64,000 nucleotides of DNA from Balaenoptera acutorostrata (Eukaryota > Chordata > Mammalia > Artiodactyla > Balaenopteridae), in NCBI RefSeq assembly GCF_949987535.1, contig NC_080081.1, positions 68,841,603-68,905,602 of the forward strand, written 5' to 3'. Both the position numbers and the translations under genes were made by a program. Below the pieces are notes generated by a model. It was not told the origin of the DNA and ran no database searches. It saw nothing but the letters and a program-made list of their open reading frames with translations. Numbering within the stretch: position 1 is the first letter of the stretch; each line of letters starts with the position of its first letter. Below, piece by piece: positions 10,601 through 22,600 of this stretch.

Positions 10601-13600
10601 CACCTCTCAATGGGAGGAATGTCAAAGAATTTTAGTCCCCTTCAGGCAGTGAGGGCCACTGGCGATGGATTTACATCCCTGAGGAGGCAGAAGGCTTTGG
10701 AATCTAGAACCAGGTGGAAGAACACCTCTTCTACTGAAAATGGAGAGGAGGAGTTAAAGCTAAGTGTGGATAAAGATGAGTCTTTTTGTTTGTTTTTTTC
10801 GTGCCCTGTGTTCTCTGCCTTCACCAGCCATCCCCTTCTGGAGTGTTTGTGTTCTCCCAGCTGGTGCCTGGCCTGGACGTTCTTTTTTTTTTTTTTTTTT
10901 TTTAAACATCTTTATTGGAGTATGATTGCTTTACAATGGTGTGTTAGTTTCTGCTTTATAACAAAGTGAATCAGTCATACCTATACGTATATGACGCAAG
11001 AGGGAAAAGATGAGTCTTTTGATGGGGCCAGAAAGGAGGAGGAAGTTGATCAAGTTCTGCTGAATGGCCTCCATCATCTGCTGAAGATTAGTGGGAAAAT
11101 GGTGTGATTTTGGGCTTGATGAGATGGGCTGGTAGATGGGCTAGTCTGGTCCAAAAGGCCTTCACTCATATGTCTGCTGCTTTAGCCAAGAGAAGACTTA
11201 GGGCCTGCTGGCCAGGCTATCCTGTAGAGTTCACTAATCTGCAGTGAAATGAGAAAAATACAGTGCAATGAGTATTTTTAAAGCTATATTTTATATAACA
11301 TATTCTAAGATTGTATTTTCCATACTTTATATGGTGTTAAAATCATGGTGATATTAGTAAATGGTTACAACAAATGTTATTGGGAGATGGTACCTTTCTT
11401 TCATTATTTTTCATGTCTGAACCGAATGTTGGCAATCCTTTATTGGTCCCCCAAAGTTCTGTGTTGTTTTTCTTTTTTAATTTTAGTGGTTGATGAAAAC
11501 TAAAACCTGAGAAGCACTAGTCTAGAGGACTTCAAAGATGCTTTGGGGGGTGTCCACCCCTGTTGCATTATTTAAAGGGCTAGAAATCTTTGTTTCCCAG
11601 AAAGAAAAGCTGTAGCCAGGAACTGACCCCTCCACTTAGAGATTTGCTTGGGAGATACCAGAAAGTAACAATCCGTCCCTAATTACTTTATGCCATTTCC
11701 TCTTCTTAACCCTTCTGATTATTCCTGTGAATCTTAAAATAGATGCTTCCAGTCTATTTCTCTTCCTTTTTCTCCTCCTCCTCCCAATCAGCTGCTTTAC
11801 TTATGGTTTTGTCTTTTTTGCTTTGTTTTGCTCTTTTTTGTTTTTAAGCAGCATAGGTAACATGATATTTGCTAATGTTGAGGAAATAATGATCCCAGCT
11901 GATGGTTTTGAATATTTGCATTTGGGAATTTCTTTTTTTAAACAACTCTACCATCTCTGTTTTTTTTTATTAGAACAGATTAATAAAAATTGGCTAATTC
12001 TAATATTCTTGATGAAATCCCTTTCATTACACGTTTTAAATATATAAATATGTCTTTATCTTGGTAAGGTGTATACTTTGCAGTGCGATACCCTCATTTT
12101 GTTTGTGTATCTGTGAGTCCAAAATGGTGGTGGTTTAATCATTTTCAGGATGTCACTCACTTGAAGTGAAAGTGAGTTTTGCTGTAGTTTCTCACAAATG
12201 AAGGCTTTTCCAGGGCTGGTCAAGTCTTAGAAATTTTAGGAAGGTAGAATAGGAAGTTCTCAGAGGGTCTTAAGTCATATGTGGCCAAGAGACCTCTCTC
12301 TGTGAGTCTTGATTGCTCGAGACACATTGTACAGAGGAGAGACCAAGGATGTAGTTTGGACCAAGACCTTTGGCTTTAAATGCCATTCAGCCTCTTAGAA
12401 TCACTTTTAGCTGGTTCTTTCCCTGATTTATTTGGACTGGGTCATAACCAAGCTGGCTTCTGTGGTAGATGACAAAAACAAAACACATTTTTGCCTGTTG
12501 TTGCCTATTGCTGCTTCCATACACAAAGGAAAAAGAAAACAGCAGGACCCTATGGGGCCCCTGAGCTGGGTATCCTACTTTTTTGAGCTAACATTAACAT
12601 CCTTCACAAAGGTTCTCTAACACCATATACAAAAATAAACTCAAAATGGTTTAAAGGCCTAAATGTAAGACTGGATACTACAAAACTCCTAGAGGAAAAC
12701 AAAGGCAGAACACTCTTTGGCATAAATCACAGCATTAGTTTTTTGGGATCCGTCTCCTAGAGTAATGGAAATAAAAACAAAAATAAACAAATGGGACCTA
12801 ATTAAACTTAAAAGCTTTTGCACAGCAAAGGAAACCATAAACAAAATGAATAGACCACCTGTGGACTGAGAGAAAATATTTGCAAATGATGCTACCGACA
12901 AGGGGTTAGTTTCCAAAATATACAAACAGCTCATACAGCTTAATATCAAAAAAACAAACAACCCAATCAAAAAATGGACAGAAGATCTAAATAGACATTT
13001 CTCCAAAGAAGACATAACAGATGGCCAGCGGGCACGTGAAAAGATGCTCAACATCCCTAATTATTAGAGAAATGCAGATCAAAACTACCATGAGGTATCA
13101 CCTCACACCAGTCAGAATGGCCATCATTAAAAAGTTTACAAATAATAAGTGCTGGAGAGGGCGTGGAGAAAAAAGAAACCCTCCTACACTGTTGGTGGGA
13201 ATGTAAGTTGGTGCAGCCACTATGGAGAACAGTGTGGAGGTTCCAGCAATCCCATTCCTGGGCATATATCTGGAGAAAACTCTACTTTGAAAATATACAT
13301 GCACCCCAGTGTTCGTAGCAGCACTATATACAATAGCCAAGACATGCAAGCAACCTAAATGTCCATCAACAGATGAATGGATAAAGAAGATGTGGGGGGT
13401 GTGTGTGTGTGTGTGTGTATGGTGGAATATTACTCAGCTATAAAAAAGAGTGAAATAATGCCATTTGCAGCAATGTGGATGGACCTAGAGATTATCATAT
13501 TAAGTGAAGTAAATCAGATAAAGACAGATATGATATCACTTATATGTGGAATCTAAAATAATGATACAAATGAACTTATTTACAAATCAGAAATAGACTC

Positions 13601-16600
13601 ACAGGCTTAGAAAAGAAACTTATGGTTACCAAAGGGGATAGCGGAGAGGGGGAGAGATAATTTAGGAGCTTGGGATTAGCAAACTGTGTCTTCTTTTAGT
13701 CTAAAATTAGATGACAATATCAGATTAAAATATCTGCAACTGTTGGTTCTTTTAACTCAAATTTTAGGGTTTTTTTTGGGGGGGTGGGGAGTAAAACAGG
13801 CTCTTCACTGTTTACAAAGTTATTTATGAGTTGCAAAAATTCTCTATGTTTTTCTCTGTATTACCATGTTTTTCTCCTGTACTCTTCCATTCATCTTGAC
13901 TGCCACAATCAGACAGAAAGTACAAGAACACTTTGCTTTTGCGCCTGTAGTGAAAACCTTAGCAGCAGACATAATCATTCCAGGTCTGTCAGATAAATGC
14001 ATACTTTTGGTATTTAAAATGTTCAACTGATGTAATAATCACATGTAGCAAGTGATTATGTATTTGAAGCAAAAATTCACAAAATTAAAGGGACAGATAT
14101 TGACAAGCATTGTTGGAGATTTCACATCCCTGTCTCAGCAATTGATAACAACAGCTGGACACCAAAAATCAGTCAGATATAGACGGTGTGAGCCCTGTTA
14201 ACCAGCTTGATCTGGTAGATGTTTGTAAAACACCGTACCCAGCACGGCAGCGGAATACCCATTCTTTTCAAAGGCATATGGTACATTCACTTAGATAAAC
14301 TGTATGCCGGGGGATATAGTACATTTCAATACATTTAAAAAAGTTGAATTCACAAGGAGTGTGTTCCTTGACCACAATTAAGTTAAATTAGAAGCCAATA
14401 AGAATTTGATATAAAGAAAAACCTCAAACATCTGGAAATTTAAGAACACCCTCCTAAATAATCCATGGGTAAAAGAAAATAATCACAAGAAAAATTAGAA
14501 AATATTGCAAATTGAATGATTATGATAATAGAATATTTCAAAATTTGTGAGATGCAGTTAAAGCTTATGGCAAACATTATGGCTTTCTTTCTTTCTTTTT
14601 TAAAGTCTTTATTGATTTTGTTACAATATTGCTTCTGTCTTATGTTTGGTTTTTCGGCTGCAAGGCATGTGGGGTCTTAGCTCCCCGACCAGGGATTGAA
14701 CCCACACCCCCTGCTTTGGAAGTCGAAGTCTTAACCATTGGACTGCCAGCGAATTCCCAACACTAGGGCTTTAAATGCTTCTAGTAGGAAAGGCAAAAGA
14801 TCTAAAAATCAGTGACCTAAGGGTCCATTTTAAGGGGCTACAAAAAGTAAAATGAAGTAAATCCAAAGTAAACAGAAAGGGGAGGGAGGCGGGCAGGTGA
14901 GGAGAGAGACAAAACGTTTTACCAATATCATGAATGAAAGAGGAATTACCTCTACATATCCAATAAACATATAATATAAAAGGGTATATTTTAAATAATT
15001 TTATGCCAATAAGTTCAACAACTTAGGTGAAATGGACAAATTTTTGAAAAACGCAATTTACCAAAACTGATAGTAGATGAAGCAGATCTGAATAGCCCTA
15101 TATATTAAAGAAATTGGACTTACTAAAAAACAAAAAAGTACCAAAGAGAAAATGCCAAACTCAGATGGTTTTACTGATGAATTCTGTTAAAAATCTAAAG
15201 AAGAGGTAATACCAGTCTTAAATTTTATAGAAAATGGAGGAAGAACAGTTCCTAACCCATTTCATGACGCTAACATAACCCTAAACCTGATAAAGATATT
15301 ATAAAAAAAGAAAATTACAGACCAGTATCTCTCATGAACAGAGACATAAAAAATACTTAACATAACTTTAACAAATTGAATGAAGTAATAAAGATATAAT
15401 GTGTCGTGACCACACTGGGTTTATCCTAGAAAAGCAAGACTGATGTAACATTCAAAAATCAATCAATATAATTCACCACATTAAACACAGTGAAGGAGAA
15501 AACAATAGATTAACAGATTCTGAAAACTTATTTGACAACGTAAGATTAAAAGACAAATAAGCAACCTTTCAGCAAAATGGATATGGAAGAGAACTTCCTG
15601 AATCTGTTAAAGGGCATCTATGAAAAACCTATAACTAACATTGTACTTAATGATGAGATTTTGACCATTTGTTCCTTAAAAAGATCTGGAACAAAGTAAG
15701 GTTGCCTATTCTTAGAAAGGAAGAAACAAAACTCTCTTATTTATAGATGGCATGATTGTTTATGTATAAAGTCCTAAGATACCTACAAAATAACTACTAG
15801 AACCAAAAGATGAATATAGCAAGGTCATAGGATATAAGGTCAGTGTACAAAAATCAATTGTATTTTTCTATATTAGCAGTGAACAATTGGAAAATGAAAA
15901 ATAATAATTATATTGAAAATAGAGTTAAAAAGCCTTAGAGTACTTAGGAACAAAAATATATAAGACATAATATCTGTGCAGTGGTCACTCAAAATATTGC
16001 AGTGATAAACTAAAGAAAAACTAAATCATGTATTATACATAATTATGAATTAAAAGATTTATATTGTTAAGATGTCAGTTCTTAGGAATTCCCTGGTGGT
16101 GCAGTGGTTAAGAACCTGCCTGCCGATGCATGGGACAGGTTTGATCCCTGGTCCGGGGAGATCCTGCATGCCGTGGAGCAACTAAGCCCGTGCACCACAA
16201 CTACTGAGCCTGTGTTGTAGAGCCCGCGAGCCACAACTACTGAGCCCGCACGCCTAGAGCCCATGCTCCGCAACAAGAGAAGCCACCGCAATGAGAAGCA
16301 CGTGCATGGCAACAAAGAGTAGCCCCCACTTGCCGAAACTAGAGAAAGCCTGTGTGCAGCAAAGACCCAACGCAGCCAAAAAATAAATAAAATAAATAAA
16401 TTTACTTAAAAAAAATAAAAATGTCAGCTCTCGCTAAATTGAAATATAACTTTATTTAAATCTAAATAATAATTCAAATAGACTCTTTTGGGTAAAAATT
16501 GACAGTCTAATTCAAAACTGTGTGGAAAGGACTGTGAATATAAAAGGACTTAGAATAAAGCAATCCTGAAAAAATACAGCGAAGTTGGAGCACTTAAGCT

Positions 16601-19600
16601 ATCTGACTTCAAGACTTAGCATACAGCTACATTAATCAGCATTTTACTAACATGAAGGTTGACCAATAGATAATAAAACACAATAGCCCACACATTATGG
16701 TCACTTGATTCTCAGCAAACCACCAGGGCAAACAACTTGGGAAACAAAAGTCTTTTCTATAAATGGTGCTGGAACAACAGGATATCCATATGAAAAAACA
16801 ATGAAACTTGACCCCTTCCTCACACCATATAAAAATTAATTCAACATGAAGTATAGACAGGGCTATCGTATAAAGCTAAAACTATAAAGCTTCTAGAATA
16901 GGACTGTTCAGTAGAACTTTCTGCAGTGTTAGAAATGGCCTATATCTGCTGTCCAGTAAGGTAGCTGCTAGTCATATTATTGAGTATTTGAAATGTGGGT
17001 ATTGCGACTTAGGAAATGAATTCAAATTTTTGTTTAATTTTTAAGTAATTTATATTTAAATAGACTCATGTGGCTTATGGCTACTGTACTGAACACTACA
17101 GTTCTAGAAGAAAGCATAGGGGAATGTTTTCGCTAGCTGAGGGTAAGCGGCTGTTCCTTATGACACAGAAAGCAATAACCATAACAGAAAGAGTAGATGA
17201 ATTAGACTCATCACAATTTACAGCTTTTGCTTTCATAAGACACCACTAAGAAAATAAATAGGCAAACTACAGACTGGGAAAAAATATTTGCAAAACAAAT
17301 ATATTGACAAAATACTGATATTAGGATATACAAAGAACTCCTAAAGTTCAATAATAGAGAGACCTACAGTCCAATTAAAATGGAGGTAAAGTATTCGAAC
17401 AGACACTTCACAAAGGAAGGTAATACACAAGCCCAACAAGCGGCAGAAGAAATACTCAACACACTTTGTTGTCATGGAAATGCAAATTAAAGCATGAGAT
17501 ACTACCACATATACCTCTGAAAGGCCAATATTTTAAAATTAAAACTGACAGTATTAAATGCTATCCAAGATGTGGAACAACAGGAATTCTCATACATTGA
17601 TGGTGGGAGGGTAAATTGGTACTATTTGGGGGAAAGTTCTGCTAGTTTCTTCTAAATTTGTAAAATAACCCTTCAATTCTATTCCTAGACATTTACCTAA
17701 GAGAAATAAAAACGTACATTCACAAAAAGATGTACAGAAGATCTTGCAGTTTTATTCATAATGATAAAAATAAGAAACAACCAAAGTGCTGATCGATAAG
17801 AGAATGGATAAATAAGCTGTGGCATATTTATACTACGGAATACTATTACTCAATAAAAAGGAACAAAGCAGCCCCATGGATAAATCTCAAAAACATTATG
17901 CAAGTGAAAGAAACCCTACATAAAAGGACACGTGCTGTGAGGTTTGATTTATACGTAGTTTAAGGAGAGACAAAAGTAATGTGAGACAGAAAAATATCAG
18001 AAACGTGGTTGCCTGTTATGGGGGATGAGACTGACTAAGAAGGAACATAAGGAACTTTCTGGGGTTATGAGAATGTTGATTAGGTAGTTTGTGTCACATA
18101 GTTTTGTACGTTTGTCAAAACTCATAGAATGGTACCCTTAAGATTGGTGCATTTTATTTTATGTAACTTTTACCCAAAAATAAAATAATTTGAACTGTAG
18201 CTGTACGTTTAGGGGTTTAGTGTACTGAAGTCTACAACTTACTTTGAAATGCTTCAGTGCAATAAAATAGGTTGATGTATATGGCCAGTGGGATGATTCA
18301 TATACGACAAAGCATGGACAGTAAGTGTTCACCATAGACTCTAGGTAGCGGGTATATAAGTGTTCCCTGTACAAATTCCTAATTCTTTCAACTTTTAAGA
18401 ATTAAGAAATCTTAATTCTGTCGATCTTCCTGTATGTTTGAACATTTTCCTAATGAATATTAGAAAAATGTTTAATGTGATCTTTCATTATAAAAGTGAT
18501 ATATGCCCCACAAAGATATTTGGAAAATGTAGAAAATTAAAGGAAGAAATAATATTTTCTATAGCCCAACTATCCAGAAATAATGATTACTTGACGCTTT
18601 TGCTTTGTCTTGTTTTTTGCCTTATTTTTTCCTTAATGGCTATGATCATATTTTATATGCTGTCGTATATCTTATACTTGTCTCCTATAGAAATACCCTA
18701 TTTTTTCCCCAGTAAGCTTTATAACATATTTCCACTGCCAGATAATATTCTACTGAGCTTTCTTAAGCATCCACTTATTTTGTGTGTTTAAATTGTTTTT
18801 CCTGTTTTACTGATAGACTAATGGATGTCATTTTACAGAAAGTTTGTTCTGTGTTTGAGATCCTTGTAAGTGAAAGTATCATGTGGAAGGGTATATGAAG
18901 TTTCAGAGCCCATCATACACATGTCAAATTGTTGACTCTTCCATCCCTTTTACAGAGTGATGCCTGAGACATCTACACAGAACCCCCAAAGCTCCTCAAA
19001 GCCCAATTAAAATACCAACCACTGATCTGGAATATTTGAGTTATTCACTGGCTATGTGACAAAGTGGATTTTTAAAAATCCATTTATTTTTGTCATTCTA
19101 AGGTTCAGAGAGGTTTAGTAACTTGCCAGAGGTCCCAGCTAGTAATGGGCAGAGCCACCCTTTGATCCCATACATGTCAAGGCAGTATTCAGCGCAAAAC
19201 ATGCTTAAGAATGCTTATTAACTGAACACACGGATAACTGAAGGTCACAAAGGCTGAGATCAGTTTAGAGTTACATTTCCTATGTATTTCCCTTCAGAAC
19301 TGTGAAAGACTTAGGTTAGTTTCTTTCTGATACGAGCCTGGATGACGTTCTCATTTGCATATTGGTTTATTTGTTCTGTCCGTCTACCTACCTCATGTAA
19401 AGGAAGCAGGCTTCTGATTTTCCTTTGGCTCAGAACACAGGTGAAGCCCATGTATTCTAAGATGCTAATTGTGTATTGTTGGAAATGTGGTCCAGGTCAG
19501 AGTGACAGGAATATCCTGAGGACTCTTTGCCTTCCAGGCTTCTAGTGTGAATCACAGAAGGATTTATGTGTACGCTGTGTGATCGTCTCCTCTGAGGGCT

Positions 19601-22600
19601 GCGTGCCTGTAGGTTTCCATAGGCAGCAGGGGTGTTCTCTGGTGTCCTCAGTGTCTGGGCACCCTGCACACTCACGGGGACGAGTGAGCTGGGCTGCCAT
19701 TGGCACAGACACTGTACTCAGCAGCAGTGTGAGCCGTGCCCCAGAAAGCTGTGATTCCAGGGGCTGTGGAGACTGCTGGCTCGTGGGGACATGGCCCTCC
19801 TCTAAAACGGAGACTAGAAAGGCAGGGGCCGGTTCCTTTATAAACAAACCCAGAAAGAGGGATTGGTTGTCCTTGTGTACAAGGAAGAAAACAGACTAAT
19901 TATTCCTTATTTATTACACTTCTCTGCTCAGAGAACGAATCAAGTATTGCTGTGAGCAGCTGCGTACCCTGTTGCCGTATGTGAAGGGGAGAAAGAATGA
20001 TGCAGCTTCGATTCTCGAGGCAACAGTTGACTACGTGAAGTATGTCCGGGAGAAAATCCCTCCAGCCATCATGGGCCAGGTAGTCAACTCTCAAGCCCTT
20101 GAATTCTCTCCTCGCAGACAGTGCTTTAATGCTACAGTTTTATTTCTTTTATTTTTTATAGTTAGAAATGTGTGTGTGTGTGTATATTTGAAAAAAATCT
20201 ATAGCTATCTAAGTAGATCTCATCTCTCTTCATTTCTTAGATTACAGAAGTACTTCAGGGCAATAGGAGGTTTTGTAAGAAACAACAAATGCCCATCCAG
20301 CTGCCCGCCCCTGGCATGTTTATGGCACAAAGGTATGACCACCTGAATCTTGTGAATCTGAGGTCGCCTTGTTATTTTCCTCTGGTACTAATGCTAGAAA
20401 TGAGACAGGCACTGAACCCACCCATAATGAGAACTAAATGGGACTGATGAACCTAGTTGCAGGGCAGGAATAAAGAGGTAGACATAGAGAATGGACTTGA
20501 TGACGTGGGCTGGGAGGGCGGAGCTGGGGCAAAGTGAGAGTAGCATCGACGTATATACACTACCGAATGTAAAATAGTTGGCTGGTGGGAAGCAGCAGCA
20601 TAGCACAGGGAGATCAGCTCGGTGCTTTGCGATGACCTCGAGGGGTGGGATAGGGAGGGTGGGAGGGAGGCTCACGAGGGAGGGGATATGGGGACATGTG
20701 TATGCATATGGCTGATTCGCTTTGTTGTACAACAGAAACTAACACAGTATTGTGAAGCAATTATACTCCAATAACGATCTATTAAAAAAAAAAGAATCAG
20801 TAAACTTTTCCCATTGCTGATGTGTATCATTTAATTACAGTGATAAAATATGTAATATTCTCAGGCCCATGATCCTTTCATCATTTGACTCACTCTTTCT
20901 TCTTTTGTTGTTTCTTAAAATGGGGCTTTACGAGTAGCGCCTGTGGTGATTGACAATGCAGTCAGGACGGGATAGATTCTAGCATTCCTCTGTCACCAGG
21001 GCAGTCCAGCCCCATTTTCAGCTGGGAGTCCTTAAAGACATGTCTAGTATAACAGGTGGCGTGCCAAATGAATGCTTCCTTATTTAAGTTGATTAGAATG
21101 TGTACAGCAAGAAAAACTCTAAAGGAAAAGTAAACCGTTCCTCCATATCCTAAAGAACCATCATGAGTCCTCTTCTACAGTTTGTTCTTATATTTAATCC
21201 AGAGCTTAGGCTCTGTCTGTGCTTTTTAGAACTTGAATGTAAGAAGAGCAGTTCAACTCAGCAATGTTCATATCATCTTCCTTGAGAAATGCCTAAAGAA
21301 TGTTTTGTTTTTTTAAGAGAAAACAGTGTGTTGACAAGCACTTACTCACCTGTGAGAGGGATCAGATTCCTGGCTAATAAGCGCTTGGACGTGTACTCTG
21401 TTCCTACCTCCGGGGCTCCCTTGGATGCAGCTGTGAGAGGTGAGCTCCGCCCACCGTCCTATGCGGCCGTAGTGTGCACGGGCCCGCGTGTGCGTCCTGC
21501 TCACCCTGGGCCTTCTGTGCAGGCACTGCCGTAACCAGGGGATGGAGCGTAGCTGGAAGATTACCCCCTGAGTCCTTTGGTGCTGTCTGCTTGAAAGACA
21601 CAGCTGACCACTGGCATTTAAATAGTGTTACCCCAGAAAGTGGGCTGAAAATTGACTCTCGTTACCAGAAATCTCATCTGAATGATACATGATGAGCACA
21701 CTCATGACTGTGTGTCTTATTGAATAGAATCTAAAGGGAGGGAAGTATTCATATTAATTCAGTGCTAGCAGTGTACAGGCAGACCTCAGAAACATTGTGA
21801 GTCCTGTTCCAGACCACTGCAATAAAGCGAATATTGCAATAGAGTCACACGTTTTTTGGTTTCTCAGTGCATATAAAAGTTATGTTTATACTCTATCGTA
21901 GTCTATTAAGTATGCAATGCATATGTCTCAAATATTAGTGTACATGCCTTAATTTTAAAAGATGTTATTGCTTTAAAATGCTAGCCATCATCTGAGCCTC
22001 CAGCAAGTAGTAGTTGTAACATCAAAGATCACTGATCACAGATCACCATAACAAATACGCTAATAATGAAAAGGTTTAAGATATTGTGGGAATTACCAAC
22101 ATGTGACACAGAGACATAAAGGGAGCAAATGCTGTTGGAAAAACGGCACCAATAGACTTACTTGATGTAGGGTTACCACACACCTTCAATTTGTAAAAAA
22201 CAGAGTGTCTGCAAAGTGCAGTAAAACAAGGTCTGCCTGTACTGAGCATTTAACGTATTAGTTGATTTACCTCCTTCGTGTCTTTGCTTACTTGTTGCCT
22301 TCTCAGTGAGTCTTTCTCGACCACCCCGTTAAAACCGCACACTCCTTCCCAGCATCACATGATACGTGGGACTCCTTATCCGCTCTCTCTGCTGTATTTT
22401 TCTTCATAGCACTGTTCTCCTTCTAATGTTCTTTTCTTGCCTGTTTTTTTATTGCCTGTCTTCTGCCACTAGAATATCAACTCCACAAGGACAGGGATTT
22501 TTTTTTTTTTTTTTTTTTTTGCCTCTTTTGTTCATTGCTATATTTCTAGTACCTAGAACAATGACCAGCTCACAGTAGGTGATCAAGAAACATTCATTAT

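Larger units (their letters stand above)
14060..18190 (+). mobile_element. Long degenerate L1, interrupted by two SINEs
   Basis: About 3.6 kb of ancient L1 ORF2 and 3' UTR in + orientation, with many stops and indels. Landmarks are 'gaagccaataagaatttga', 'gatggttttactgatgaattctg', 'ttatttatagatggcatgattg', and 'ggaatactattactcaataaaaagg'. It is split by SINEs at 14587-14758 and 16083-16420, so it is older than both. Confidence 0.8.
8201..19931 (+). other. SOHLH2: SOHLH2 11.7-kb intron splitting the basic region
   Basis: The largest intron seen. It contains a SINE (8497-8829), an L2 (8870-10140), an unclassified old dispersed repeat (about 10150-10640), the L1 insertion at 10772-11020, L1 fragments at 12618-13690 and 14060-18190, two SINEs nested in the latter, possible old L1 at 18440-18960 and a MIR at about 19066-19195. 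The stretches 11021-12617 and 19200-19931 have no feature I recognise. Confidence 0.7.
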
